Shown here piece after piece: positions 16,326-25,075 of a DNA stretch of 64,000 nt. The stretch spans positions 1,674,001 through 1,738,000 of the forward strand of contig NZ_CP061292.1 in NCBI RefSeq assembly GCF_018687475.1, in the 5' to 3' direction. The translations under genes were made by a program, and so were the position numbers. Position 1 is the stretch's first letter; every line of letters starts with the position of its first letter. Under the pieces are notes generated by a model. The model did no database searches. It was not told the DNA's origin and worked only from the letters and a program-made list of their open reading frames with translations. The DNA is from Polynucleobacter sp. MWH-UH24A (GTDB lineage: Bacteria > Pseudomonadota > Gammaproteobacteria > Burkholderiales > Burkholderiaceae).

Positions 16326-17945
16326 TTAACTGTTCTTTTTGGAGTGGCGAACAATGTATTCCCAAGTTTCTTTCTGAAAATCGGTAGCATGCTTTGTATC
16401 GGAAAGATAGCGCGCCAAACGCTCCTGATCAACGCTAATTGCTAATTGCTGGAGTTGAGCTACCAGGATCTTAAATTGCTCGCCAGCAGCCTCTGGATGC
16501 TTGGAAAGGTAGCTCAGATCCAAATGATGGCGGTGGCTATCGTGATGACTATGCGGACCATGCGAATCATGGTGCTCGGTATGGGGGGTAAGCCCCAGCT
16601 CAACCCTGGCCTTTTCCAATAGTCGATCGACCTCTGCTTTAGACAGATGTAAGCGCTTAGCCTCTGCATCGATTATTGACCGTTCCTCCGGCGATATCTT
16701 GCCATCCCCAAGCATTTCGTAGAGCTCTTGCTTCATGGTCTCACGCTCAATGCGCAATTGATCACTGAAGGCCGAGGATAAAATCGCTGCAGGAATGGCA
16801 AAGATTCCGATACCAAGAAGTGCCAAAACAATGGTAATCGCCCTGCCAGCCGGGGTTACTGGGGATATATCGCCATACCCAACACTGGCCAAGGTAATAA
16901 CCGCCCAGTAAATGGATTGCGGGATATTCTCAAATTTGTCGGGCTGCGCCTCATGTTCAAATAGATAGCCTAAGCAAGCAGCGAGCATCACCAACATCAG
17001 CATGATAAAAATAGCGGCCTTCATGACTGGCCACTCGCGCTGAATCACTAAAAATAAAGATTTTGTAGCATCGGAATAACGCCCGAGTTTCATAAGACGT
17101 AGCAGTCGAAATACCCGCAAAAAGCGCAGATCAAAAAGATGATCGAGTAAGCTTTCTAAGAAAAAGGGAGCGATCGCCAAAATATCGATGACGCTAGATG
17201 GCTGTCTAGCAAATTTCAAACGACCTGATAGCCAGTGCTGATAGGTTGGATTCTCAACGCAGCTGTATAGCCGCATGATGAGCTCCGTAGAAAAGATGGC
17301 AACCGTAATCGTATCGAGAATGATGAATTCGACATGCAGGTAATAGTTGATCGAATCAACCGACTCCAAAATAACCGAGGCAACTGAAATCAATACCCAA
17401 CTGACAATAAAGAAATCAAATATCTCATGCAACTTGCCGCTATCCGGGGTTTCATTGCAAATGGCATAGATTTTTTGCCGCAGCGTCTTGTGACGATTAA
17501 TGGCTAAAAATTCAAGTAAAGCAGGATAAAAGGCTCGGAGTAATTTGAATAAACGCAATAAGCGCAAAGCGCGAAGCGCGCGCAGATCGATATTGAAAAA
17601 AGCCGCCAAATAAAAAGGCAAAATAGCTAAAAGATCGATAATTGCAAAAGGGCTTCGAATAAAGCGAAGTCGTGAGAATCTGCCCTTAAAATCCGGATCC
17701 TCTGGCGCCACGTAAAGACGCAGTAAATACTCCAAGGTAAAAAATCCAACTGAAGCAATATCAAACAGATGGAAATAGACTTCACGTGTTTGATAAATAA
17801 TTGGGATCGTCTCAAAAAACAAAGCAATCAAATTGAGAATAATGACTGCGATAACAGCCCTCTCAAAAAGACGAGCGTAACCATCTGAGTTTTCTCGATT
17901 GATAAAAAGCTCATAGAGAAGTTTTCGGACCGTGGCTTGGGTCAT
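16326..17945 (-). CDS. voltage-gated K+ channel with two tandem voltage-sensor domains
   Basis: 539 residues. First voltage sensor: S1 about 30-48, S2 60-79 with E72, S3 98-117 with D104, S4 120-140 with charges at R122, R125, R128, R131, K134 and R137. Second voltage sensor: S1 175-196, S2 206-228 with E221, S3 249-268 with D254, S4 272-290 with R274, R277, R280, R283, K286 and R289. Only one pore follows: S5 308-331, selectivity filter TLASVGYGD at 351-359 (K+ type), S6 368-393. The cytosolic tail has an EF-hand-like GDGKISPEE (413-421) and a histidine-rich linker around 455-474. Ordinary Kv channels have one sensor per pore; this one has an extra four-helix sensor in front. The start ATG overlaps the upstream gene by four bases. 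Confidence 0.92.
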   Translation of the reverse strand: MTQATVRKLLYELFINRENSDGYARLFERAVIAVIILNLIALFFETIPIIYQTREVYFHLFDIASVGFFTLEYLLRLYVAPEDPDFKGRFSRLRFIRSPFAIIDLLAILPFYLAAFFNIDLRALRALRLLRLFKLLRAFYPALLEFLAINRHKTLRQKIYAICNETPDSGKLHEIFDFFIVSWVLISVASVILESVDSINYYLHVEFIILDTITVAIFSTELIMRLYSCVENPTYQHWLSGRLKFARQPSSVIDILAIAPFFLESLLDHLFDLRFLRVFRLLRLMKLGRYSDATKSLFLVIQREWPVMKAAIFIMLMLVMLAACLGYLFEHEAQPDKFENIPQSIYWAVITLASVGYGDISPVTPAGRAITIVLALLGIGIFAIPAAILSSAFSDQLRIERETMKQELYEMLGDGKISPEERSIIDAEAKRLHLSKAEVDRLLEKARVELGLTPHTEHHDSHGPHSHHDSHRHHLDLSYLSKHPEAAGEQFKILVAQLQQLAISVDQERLARYLSDTKHATDFQKETWEYIVRHSKKNS

Positions 17946-18505
17946 AGCTTCGCGTCTCCGCTTTTGATTAATCGAAAACCGCGGTCACAAATATTGACTC
18001 TAAATTCAGTGCCACTGACCAGAGCATCCGATTCTTTAATTTCGGAGAGCACGGGCGCCCCTGTTGGACCTGAAGTCAAATGCAAAAATACTAGCGCTCC
18101 TTTGGATTGGACATGCTCACGATCGCATTTTTTGGTCCAAATCAAACCATCTTTCATAAAATGATTGCGAAAATCTGAAAATTTGCCAGTGGGGCCAAAT
18201 AATGCGCCAAGACAATCCCCCCAGGTATTAGCATTGAAATTTGGTTTTTTTAAATCCGCCTCGCTCGCGGGGGTGCACGCTTTAGGGTCGATACTTTCGC
18301 CAGACGCAATTTTTTCATCAATTTGATTGGCCCAGACCATGACTGCCTCACCATCTTTTCGGGCTTGCTCGAGCTTATCACCCTGAATGAAAATGTCTCG
18401 TCCTAAATAACAGACAGTAATGAGATTAATAATCAATAGCGCAATAAATACATAGTCCGAACCTACCAGTGGGGGGCTATTAAGTTGAGCGCCATGAGAG
18501 TTCAT
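17942..18505 (-). CDS. membrane-anchored protein coupled to the channel gene
   Basis: 187 residues from the ATG at 18505 (a TTG lies two codons earlier). One hydrophobic span at about 18-38 (YVFIALLIINLITVCYLG), then a mostly soluble domain with four cysteines, probably periplasmic (KACTPASEADL, NTWGDCLGALFG, TKKCDREHV, NICDRGF). The gene overlaps the double-sensor channel by four bases (ATGA), so the proteins are made together; a channel accessory role is possible but inferred from position alone. Family not recognised. Confidence 0.75.
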   Translation of the reverse strand: MNSHGAQLNSPPLVGSDYVFIALLIINLITVCYLGRDIFIQGDKLEQARKDGEAVMVWANQIDEKIASGESIDPKACTPASEADLKKPNFNANTWGDCLGALFGPTGKFSDFRNHFMKDGLIWTKKCDREHVQSKGALVFLHLTSGPTGAPVLSEIKESDALVSGTEFRVNICDRGFRLIKSGDAKL

Positions 18506-18583
18506 GATCAATCGTTTTTATTAGTTTTTATTATTATTGTCTACTATACTAAAAATTGATCTTTATCTAGAACTTTTTAATTT

Positions 18584-18775
18584 ATGTTCATTCAAACAAT
18601 CTTGCAAACGATTCTAAGGCGCAAGAAGAATGTTGCTTCGACGCAAAATGGACCGTCGACCCAAAAACCATCTCCTTTGGTTCAGCGGGTCTTGTCTGAG
18701 ATGAAGAAACACAGTCAAACCAAAGAAAAAATACAGGCTACACCACCGAGTTCCAATCCAAAAGAGCCGCAGTAA
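18584..18775 (+). CDS. possible small basic protein
   Basis: 63 residues, Lys/Ser/Pro-rich (RRKKNVASTQNGPSTQKPSP, ending SSNPKEPQ), with no clear ribosome site. It reads away from the channel operon from a shared AT-rich gap. Composition suggests a disordered peptide; it may be spurious. The plus-strand terminator at 18938 would suit the end of a transcript through it. Confidence 0.3.
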   Translation: MFIQTILQTILRRKKNVASTQNGPSTQKPSPLVQRVLSEMKKHSQTKEKIQATPPSSNPKEPQ

Positions 18776-18937
18776 TTACATTCTTTGTGGACTTTTTTGG
18801 ATTCAGATCTTTAATAGAAAATATTAATAATAAGTATTTACCCTCTATACGCGTCGGTCTAATAAAAATATACTAAAAGTGTTTAGTCAAATGCAGATTG
18901 ACTAAAGCAAGTGCATGTTGTATGTCTCCGTTTAAAC

Positions 18938-18963
18938 GCCACCGGTAAGGTGGCTTTTTTTTT
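18938..18963 (+). terminator. rho-independent terminator
   Basis: GCCACC, loop GGTAA, GGTGGC, followed by nine T. Plus-strand orientation. It ends the region after the small frame at 18584-18775. The 18776-18937 stretch before it is AT-rich with no gene seen. Confidence 0.85.
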
Positions 18964-18996
18964 CGGGATCTGGTTTGCCCAGCAGGAGTTATCAAG

Positions 18997-19013
18997 TGTC
19001 TTTTAAAACGACA
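18997..19013. repeat. 17-bp palindrome, copy (g)
   Basis: TGTCTTTTAAAACGACA, one change from TGTCGTTTAAAACGACA. Located between the terminator at 18938 and the end of the Mo/W gene trio, i.e. at a module edge. Confidence 0.6.
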
Positions 19014-19039
19014 ATTATTTTTATCTAAATGAAATTTTT

Positions 19040-19579
19040 TTAATGCACAAGCGAGATCGCGCAAACATTGCGCACATGCCGAGCTCCCGGGCGGATGTCA
19101 CTCAAAGCACGAAATGATACTGGCCCCTCTTGGAGATCTAAGGCTTTGCCATCTTGCTTCGTAATGATGAGGATCTGCGATCCCGCAGGACTATTAAATA
19201 CCTCACCCCAACTAAAGCTGGCTCGATAACCGTCGGTCGCCACTACTTCAATGCGTGTATTGCGAAGCGCACGACTGGGTACTGTTTCTAAGCCATTTTT
19301 AAGAAGGAAGTCCCGTAACAGCACCCCACTCCATACGGTTCCCTGCGAGTCCGTTGCGGTGGTCGCACCACTGACTTGATTGCGCCGCTCACTCGTAATT
19401 TGGGTTTGCGGGAGTTGATTGAGTTTATTTAAATCAAAGAGAGCCGGTCGAATGGCAAAAAGGCGCAATGCCAACACCTCCCGATCGGTGTAAACAATAG
19501 ATGGATCAACCGGACAGGATTGCGCTGTGGCCAGTCCTGTCCATAGTGCGGCACACGCGGTAATCCATAAGCGCTTCAT
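19040..19579 (-). CDS. secreted molybdopterin-dependent oxidoreductase-like domain protein
   Basis: 179 residues with a signal peptide (MKRLWITACAALWTGLATAQ). The segment VWSGVLLRDFLLKNGLE, followed by IEVVATDGYRASFSWGEVFNSPAGSQILIITKQDGKAL, matches the sulfite-oxidase-like molybdopterin-binding fold in its small stand-alone periplasmic form. The usual cofactor-ligating cysteine of sulfite oxidase is not evident, so it may bind without catalysis. Last gene of a trio with the Mop protein and a Mo/W-binding protein. Confidence 0.75.
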   Translation of the reverse strand: MKRLWITACAALWTGLATAQSCPVDPSIVYTDREVLALRLFAIRPALFDLNKLNQLPQTQITSERRNQVSGATTATDSQGTVWSGVLLRDFLLKNGLETVPSRALRNTRIEVVATDGYRASFSWGEVFNSPAGSQILIITKQDGKALDLQEGPVSFRALSDIRPGARHVRNVCAISLVH

Positions 19580-19596
19580 CGGAGCCTAATATGCGC

Positions 19597-19815
19597 TTAC
19601 TTCGCTACCATCACGTCCGAGGCTTTAATGATCGCCCAGACTGTATCACCCGATTTGAGCGCGAGCTCATCAACCGCTTCATTAGTGATCGAGGCAGTGA
19701 CCATATGCCCACCACCAATATCAATTTTGAGATGGCTCGTGGTTTGACCCTTTTTAATCTCTTTGAGGGTTCCAGGAATTTGATTGCGAGCGCTGAGGGC
19801 GACGTTGAGTTTCAT
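19597..19815 (-). CDS. mop: Mop/TOBE-domain molybdenum-pterin-binding protein
   Basis: 72 residues from an ATG with GGAGAA upstream. A single Mop domain: MKLNVALSARNQIPGTLKEI, then SHLKIDIGGGHMVTASITNEAVDELAL and SGDTVWAIIKASDVMVA. Mop proteins form hexamers that hold molybdate or tungstate in the cytosol and act as storage or sensing modules. It lies 10 bases after the substrate-binding protein stop and 17 bases before the next gene; one operon. Confidence 0.9.
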   Translation of the reverse strand: MKLNVALSARNQIPGTLKEIKKGQTTSHLKIDIGGGHMVTASITNEAVDELALKSGDTVWAIIKASDVMVAK

Positions 19816-19825
19816 GGGTTCTCCT

Positions 19826-20689
19826 TTAATAAACGTACCGCTTGGCGTAAAGCGCATCATTGTAAAGAGCTTCGCCATATTGGCCCCTGCCATAGTCCCG
19901 CATGATTTTCTGTCCGGCATCGGAAGCCACAAAATCAATGAACTTACTGGCAGTGGCTTGTCCGGGGGTGGCACCTGGAGGAGCAACCAAGGCATCGTAG
20001 GTGTTGACTAAAAACTTATCGCCACGATAGAGCACTTGCAAGTTTGGAGCGATCGCCTTTTCAGCGACCCAAGTACTGCTATCACTCATGAAGTAGGCAT
20101 TCTCGGCATTGGCGCGCTTTAGCGATGCGGTCATAAAGTCTTTGGTCACAATGTACCAACTGCCTTCGGGCATTACCCCCGCTTGCTTCCAAATATCCAT
20201 CTCTTTGACGTGGGTGCCCGAGTTATCACCACGCGAGACAAAGTTGGCTTTCGCCTTGGCAATTCGGGCATATGCATCAGCACCACTACTGGCGGCTCCA
20301 ATCTTAGCGGGGTCTGACTTCGGTCCCACAATATAGAACTCATTGGAGCCAATCAATGTACGTTTGGTCGCCCAACCTTCACTGACTGCCCTAGCAACGG
20401 CCGCAGGGGCATGGACCATGATCATATCCACTTGCTTGGTTTTCAGTAAGTTCAAAGAAGCACCACTGCCGGCTTTGATCCAAACCATCTTGGCATTTTC
20501 ACGTTTGCTAAATTCTTCACCCAATGCCTGAAGAAGACCTAGCTCTCCTGGGCTACCCGTCGCGAGAGTAAAGGTATTGACTCCAGTGCCATAAGTTACC
20601 TCGACTTTTGGGGTTTGTTGTGCATTCACAGAAAATCCAATGCATAAAATGAGAGTGAAGAAGATACGACGAATTGGTGAGATGGACAT
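19826..20689 (-). CDS. tungstate/molybdate substrate-binding protein (TupA-like)
   Basis: 287 residues with a signal peptide cleaved near VNAQ (residue 24). PBP-like type-2 fold with the TupA signature FVSRGDNSGTHVKEMDIWKQAG near 150-171, plus VDMIMVHAPAAVARAVSEGW. TupA binds tungstate tightly in the periplasm and hands it to TupBC, neither of which is present here. First gene of the trio with Mop and the molybdopterin-fold protein, so the unit is about Mo/W handling; sharing a permease encoded elsewhere is inferred. Confidence 0.82.
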   Translation of the reverse strand: MSISPIRRIFFTLILCIGFSVNAQQTPKVEVTYGTGVNTFTLATGSPGELGLLQALGEEFSKRENAKMVWIKAGSGASLNLLKTKQVDMIMVHAPAAVARAVSEGWATKRTLIGSNEFYIVGPKSDPAKIGAASSGADAYARIAKAKANFVSRGDNSGTHVKEMDIWKQAGVMPEGSWYIVTKDFMTASLKRANAENAYFMSDSSTWVAEKAIAPNLQVLYRGDKFLVNTYDALVAPPGATPGQATASKFIDFVASDAGQKIMRDYGRGQYGEALYNDALYAKRYVY

Positions 20690-20860
20690 AAGGGGATGGA
20701 TAGTTAAAAACCCATCATCCAGTGCAAATTGGTATTAATCAATATGAATCGATTTACATATATCAATAAGCATCCGATCTGGTTGTGATCATTTATCAAT
20801 CCTCGGCCAGAGCTACTGTTCAACTGATTCTGTTGGTTAATTCAGATTACAATCGTTTGC

Positions 20861-21232
20861 ATGATGTTATTAGCCAGCAAACGCCGTATTGTTCACTACG
20901 TGGCAGCCTTTGGGATTGCCTTTAGTGCCCTTGCGCCGGCGATTGCTCAGGCCGTTGCCATCGGTCAGACCGGCTCCGGATTTGCCATTGAGGTATGTAC
21001 GAGCACGGGGACCAAGATCATTGAGCAGGTCAATGAAGAATCCACCGCCAATACCGCTGAGTCCTGCCCGTATTGCACCACCCATCAACCCATTAGCACG
21101 CCGCTAGGCGAGCAATTGCAGTTTGCCGCTCCCGAGCAGTTAGCGCTGTACCCCACCCTCTTCTATTGCGCACCCAAGCCCCTATCGGCCTGGGTGAAGC
21201 ACCCCTCGCAAGCCCCTCCGCAGTTCTCCTAA
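20861..21232 (+). CDS. DUF2946-family protein
   Basis: 123 residues (ATG ATG start). A hydrophobic N-terminus, VHYVAAFGIAFSALAPAIAQA, could be a signal or anchor, then a CxxC pair in ESCPYCTTHQPIS near 67-79, the DUF2946 signature. These proteins are often found beside TonB-dependent receptors and copper-related genes. First gene of a six-gene operon running to 25536. Confidence 0.82.
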   Translation: MMLLASKRRIVHYVAAFGIAFSALAPAIAQAVAIGQTGSGFAIEVCTSTGTKIIEQVNEESTANTAESCPYCTTHQPISTPLGEQLQFAAPEQLALYPTLFYCAPKPLSAWVKHPSQAPPQFS

Positions 21233-21299
21233 AACTCGCTAGTTCCATAGCTCTGCTATGGCCTTTGGGCCTTGGCCCGAATTTATTTTGGAGAACTCC

Positions 21300-21473
21300 A
21301 TGAGTAGAACCACGCAACGCGTGATGTATTGGATTACGCACATCAATATTGGTGCGGCGCTCGGTATTGTGGCTTTTTTGGTCTATAGCAGTATTGAGAC
21401 CGTTTTTATTGAACCCCATGGCAATTTAGTAAAAACAAGCGCTGTGACCCAAAGCCAGGAGGTTCGTAAATGA
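21300..21473 (+). CDS. 57-residue single-span membrane protein
   Basis: Starts at the ATG with GGAG seven bases upstream. One span at about 13-30 (NIGAALGIVAFLVYSSIE), short tails on both sides. Lies between the DUF2946 gene and another tiny membrane protein; overlaps the latter by four bases (ATGA). Probable small subunit of the same envelope system; function unknown. Confidence 0.7.
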   Translation: MSRTTQRVMYWITHINIGAALGIVAFLVYSSIETVFIEPHGNLVKTSAVTQSQEVRK

Positions 21474-21634
21474 ATCCCGTGGCACGCCGAGGCTTCATGC
21501 GGGGGCTCTTCATTGCCACGCTCCTGGCCACAGTCTGGCTAGGCTGGGCAATCGCCTACCTGCTTGACTCCCAACATCCATTTAAACACCGCGATCCACA
21601 ACCCAGTCGTTGTGAATGCATACATAACACCTAA
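21470..21634 (+). CDS. 54-residue single-span membrane protein
   Basis: Start codon overlaps the previous stop and is preceded by a perfect AGGAGG. Basic N-terminus (MNPVARRGFMRG), one span (LFIATLLATVWLGWAIAYLL), then a histidine/cysteine tail ending PSRCECIHNT. The tail CEC could bind metal. It precedes the TonB receptor by 14 bases. This frame was supported by reading the sequence directly. Confidence 0.7.
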   Translation: MNPVARRGFMRGLFIATLLATVWLGWAIAYLLDSQHPFKHRDPQPSRCECIHNT

Positions 21635-21648
21635 GAAAGAGACACGCC

Positions 21649-23814
21649 ATGAAATGCCTAAAGACACAACAAAAACCCATTGCTGCTCTTGTGGCCTGCT
21701 TCATTGCTGGCAATGTCTGGGCGCAGATTGCACCACCGCCCAATTACGATCAAAAACTCAAGGACGTTATCGTTGATGCGACCCGCTCAGGCACGCCCCT
21801 CGATGAAGTACCCCTAAATACAACCATTTTGACCAAAGAGGCGATCGAGATAGCCCCAGATCAAACAATTGATCAGATTTTGAAAAACGTTCCGGGAGTA
21901 ATCCTTAACGATCAACCTTATTATCAAAAGGATCCAACCGGGCAGAGTATTAATACTCGAGGACTTGGAAATGCACGAACCTTAGTGTTAATTGATGGCG
22001 CGCCTGCTAATGATGCATTTTATGGAACAGTCCAATGGAACTTAGTCCCTCTTTCCTCCATCGATAGTGTTGAATACATCCGTGGTGGAGTCTCGAGTCT
22101 TTGGGGTAACTATGGTATGGGTGGCGTAATTAACATTAAGACTAAAAATCCTAAAAATAGCCAACAAGATGTATCTGTAAGCTACGGCACTTTTGGCACA
22201 GGGAATGTTGCGGCATCAAAAGACATTATTGCATCCGACAAAATGCAATTACGTATTTCAGCGGATTATTTCAGTACTGATGGCTATCAAAATGTATCAA
22301 ATATGAGTCCGGCCCCAGCCAATAATATAAAAAATGGTCAAGGTCCAGCCAGCTCTGATAACAGCAATTTTCGGCTTCAGAGTTATTTCAAACCAACCGA
22401 ATCAACGACGGGATATTTTCGAATGGGTTATCACACCATGGCGGATTTATCGAGTGGCTACGCATTTGCCAAAAATCTCAAGCAAGATACAGATATTGCT
22501 GCGGGAACAAAAACACGAATCGACGCAAGCTCAACTGTTGATGTTAATTTCTTTTATCAAAACACTATTTTTAATAAACAAAATGGATCCACAACATCTG
22601 GTGGCACACCCTATATAAGCGCTAACTACCAAAATCCGTACAGTACGATTGGCGGAGCTGTACAGTACACAAAAAATATGAAAGGGTTCATTGATCAAGC
22701 AATAATTGGTGTTGATGGTCGCAATGTAAGTGGCTCTAATCTTGCTAATAATTTTGGTTCAACCGGTGCCAATCAATTAATTAACTACTCTAAAGGTCAG
22801 CAAAGTTTTTATGGCTTGCTTGGCCAACTAAAATCGATTGGGAAATCGATCCCGCTTGAAACAACGCTATCCGCACGGCTTGATTATTGGAATAGTCAAA
22901 CCCCCGATTATTACAACCGAGATCCCAGCACTGGAAGCACGGCGTATCAAAATGTTCCTAATCAAAGCAAAACAATGCTTAATCCAACTTTAGGACTTTT
23001 GTATAAGCTCAATCAAAGTTGGGATTTACGTTCGGCTGCATATCGAGCATTTCATGCCCCTGGTATGAATAACACCCTCAGAACATATGGATCTTCATCT
23101 GGCTGGACTTTTGCCAATCCTAACCTCACTCCAGAAACGATGACTGGATATGAATTTGGTACTGATTATCGTTGGCGAACAGGATTTGCCCAGTTAACTT
23201 TTTTTAATAACTATATCCAAGATGCCGTTGCAACTTACCGATTAAGTACGAGTAGCGCAACGGATCAAGCGCTGGCTCAACAATTATGCAATGGGTCTGG
23301 CACGTGGACTGGACAGTCCAGTTACGGTGTATGCAACTCCTCCTCGATTAGCTACTACACCAATCAACAAAACCTATTGAGCCAAGGTATTGAATCCCAA
23401 TACCATTGGGATTTTGATCCAAAATGGGCGATTGACCTTAACTATGCATACACACAGACAAAGCTGACCATGAGTACTACTAGTGACCCAATCAACAAGC
23501 AAGTTGGAGGGGTGCCACGCAATATTGCTGGGGCGGGATTAACATATTACCCAGTTCCTAAGGCTAGTATCACAACAACCATTCGATATGTGAGTACATC
23601 ATGGTTGAATACGAGTAATACCTTAATCGTTCCAAGTTACACCATCGTCGGACTAAGGGCAAACTATGAGATTGAGAAAAATATGGTGATGTTTGCGTCG
23701 GTGGTGAACTTATTCAACCGTCAATATATAACGTTTAGCTCCGGAGGATCGGCTACAAGCTATACGCAAGGCATGCCACAATCATTCAATATTGGTGCAA
23801 AAATTACCTTCTGA
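21649..23814 (+). CDS. TonB-dependent outer-membrane receptor
   Basis: 721 residues. Signal peptide to about residue 26 (ending NVWAQ), a TonB-box-like DVIVDAT just after, a plug domain about 45-165 (TILTKEAIEIAPDQTIDQIL, NTRGLGNARTLVLIDG, VEYIRGGVSSLWGNYGMGG) and a 22-strand barrel ending in F721, with the typical VVNLFNRQYITF near the end. Such receptors import metal chelates or cofactors using TonB energy. The neighbours (DUF2946, metal-motif propeller, TlpA-like protein) point to a metal, perhaps copper; that is inference. Confidence 0.93.
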   Translation: MKCLKTQQKPIAALVACFIAGNVWAQIAPPPNYDQKLKDVIVDATRSGTPLDEVPLNTTILTKEAIEIAPDQTIDQILKNVPGVILNDQPYYQKDPTGQSINTRGLGNARTLVLIDGAPANDAFYGTVQWNLVPLSSIDSVEYIRGGVSSLWGNYGMGGVINIKTKNPKNSQQDVSVSYGTFGTGNVAASKDIIASDKMQLRISADYFSTDGYQNVSNMSPAPANNIKNGQGPASSDNSNFRLQSYFKPTESTTGYFRMGYHTMADLSSGYAFAKNLKQDTDIAAGTKTRIDASSTVDVNFFYQNTIFNKQNGSTTSGGTPYISANYQNPYSTIGGAVQYTKNMKGFIDQAIIGVDGRNVSGSNLANNFGSTGANQLINYSKGQQSFYGLLGQLKSIGKSIPLETTLSARLDYWNSQTPDYYNRDPSTGSTAYQNVPNQSKTMLNPTLGLLYKLNQSWDLRSAAYRAFHAPGMNNTLRTYGSSSGWTFANPNLTPETMTGYEFGTDYRWRTGFAQLTFFNNYIQDAVATYRLSTSSATDQALAQQLCNGSGTWTGQSSYGVCNSSSISYYTNQQNLLSQGIESQYHWDFDPKWAIDLNYAYTQTKLTMSTTSDPINKQVGGVPRNIAGAGLTYYPVPKASITTTIRYVSTSWLNTSNTLIVPSYTIVGLRANYEIEKNMVMFASVVNLFNRQYITFSSGGSATSYTQGMPQSFNIGAKITF

Positions 23815-23818
23815 AATC

Positions 23819-25075
23819 ATGAAAACACATCTAATCAATTGGATGGGATATCAATGCCTTTTGCTTATTAGCCTTGGTATTGGCTTTGCAATGCCAGGCT
23901 ATACGCAAACTAGTCATTCCTCCCATGGCAGCATGGGAGGCGTCTCTAAACAAAAAGTATCATGTGAATCGAGTGGCTTAGATTGTGCCAATGCTGTTAA
24001 TCCATTTTTTTCTCAAGATGGAAAGTTGCATCTAGTCTGGTCTGCAAACGGCAGTATCTCTTATGCTCAATCAATCGATTTAGGAAAGTCTTGGTCTACG
24101 TCGATTGAAATTGCGAACCATGGCAAAGCACTTGACACCGGAAGTGATGCTCGTCCGCAAATTGCTGTAAACAAAGATGGGCAGATAATCATTGCTTATT
24201 CATTCTTCAAGGACAAGAACTGGAATGCGCAAGTAAATTATGTAATTTCAAAGGATGGTGGTAATTCCTTTACAACCCCAAAATCGATTGTGAAGGATCA
24301 ATCGAGTCAACGCTTTCCATCCCTATTAATTGAACCCGATGGGACTTTATTTATTAGTTGGATTGATAAACGGCTAGTTCAAGCAGCCAAAGATAAAGGA
24401 AATAAGCCTTTGGGTGCCTCATTGGCTTTTGCAACGTCAACCGATTTTGGTGGATCTTTCACAACAGAAAAAATTGCAAATGATGCGATGTGCGAGTGCT
24501 GTCGAATTGGCGCTGCATTAAATACAACCAATGAACCTACTCTTATTTATAGAGCCATTTTTGACGGAGGAGTTCGTGATCATGCCAGTCAAGTATTTAA
24601 AAAGAGTGAATTTGGCAAAATCGAGCGCGTTGCTAATGATGGCTGGAAAACCGACGCTTGCCCCCACCATGGTCCAGCAATTGCGATATCAAGTCTGAAT
24701 ACCAGTCATGTAGCCTGGTTCACGCAGGGCTCCATTCGCTCTGGACTTTTTTATGCCCGCTCTGAGAATGGTAATTCAAGATTTAGCGATCCAGCACAAA
24801 TAGGCTCGCAAAACGCAAATGTATCGAGGCCATATTTACTAGCTAATGGTAAAAATATCTGGCTTACTTGGAAAGAATTTGAAGGAAAGCAAACCTTAAT
24901 TTGGATGCAGCAATCGATAAATGACGGTGCAACATGGACCCTACCTCGAATCATTTCCAAAACTTCTAATTATTCTGATCACCCATTATTGATTAAAAAT
25001 AACCAACAAATCTTTCTCTCATGGCTAACACGAGACGATGGCTATCAATTAATACCTATTGGAGGCCTACCATGA
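23819..25075 (+). CDS. secreted BNR/sialidase-type beta-propeller protein with Cys/His motifs
   Basis: 418 residues from the ATG four bases after the receptor stop. Signal peptide to about residue 30, then a histidine-rich start (HSSHGSMGG) and repeated BNR-like blocks (SIDLGKSWST, SKDGGNSFTTP, STDFGGSFTTE, SINDGATWTLP), giving a six-bladed propeller of the sialidase fold. The sialidase catalytic arginine triad is not evident. Two unusual motifs, MCECC (224-228) and ACPHHGP (280-286), look like a metal site rather than a glycosidase site. Probably a periplasmic or surface metal-binding partner of the receptor. Confidence 0.8.
   Translation: MKTHLINWMGYQCLLLISLGIGFAMPGYTQTSHSSHGSMGGVSKQKVSCESSGLDCANAVNPFFSQDGKLHLVWSANGSISYAQSIDLGKSWSTSIEIANHGKALDTGSDARPQIAVNKDGQIIIAYSFFKDKNWNAQVNYVISKDGGNSFTTPKSIVKDQSSQRFPSLLIEPDGTLFISWIDKRLVQAAKDKGNKPLGASLAFATSTDFGGSFTTEKIANDAMCECCRIGAALNTTNEPTLIYRAIFDGGVRDHASQVFKKSEFGKIERVANDGWKTDACPHHGPAIAISSLNTSHVAWFTQGSIRSGLFYARSENGNSRFSDPAQIGSQNANVSRPYLLANGKNIWLTWKEFEGKQTLIWMQQSINDGATWTLPRIISKTSNYSDHPLLIKNNQQIFLSWLTRDDGYQLIPIGGLP

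Noticed and set aside
18873..19064. 63-codon minus-strand frame over the terminator and palindrome
   Set aside because: It runs through a clear rho-independent terminator and has no ribosome site.
21564..21776. Overlapping 70-codon frame across the receptor start
   Set aside because: It is a shadow of the micro-protein and TonB receptor frames, with no ribosome site of its own.
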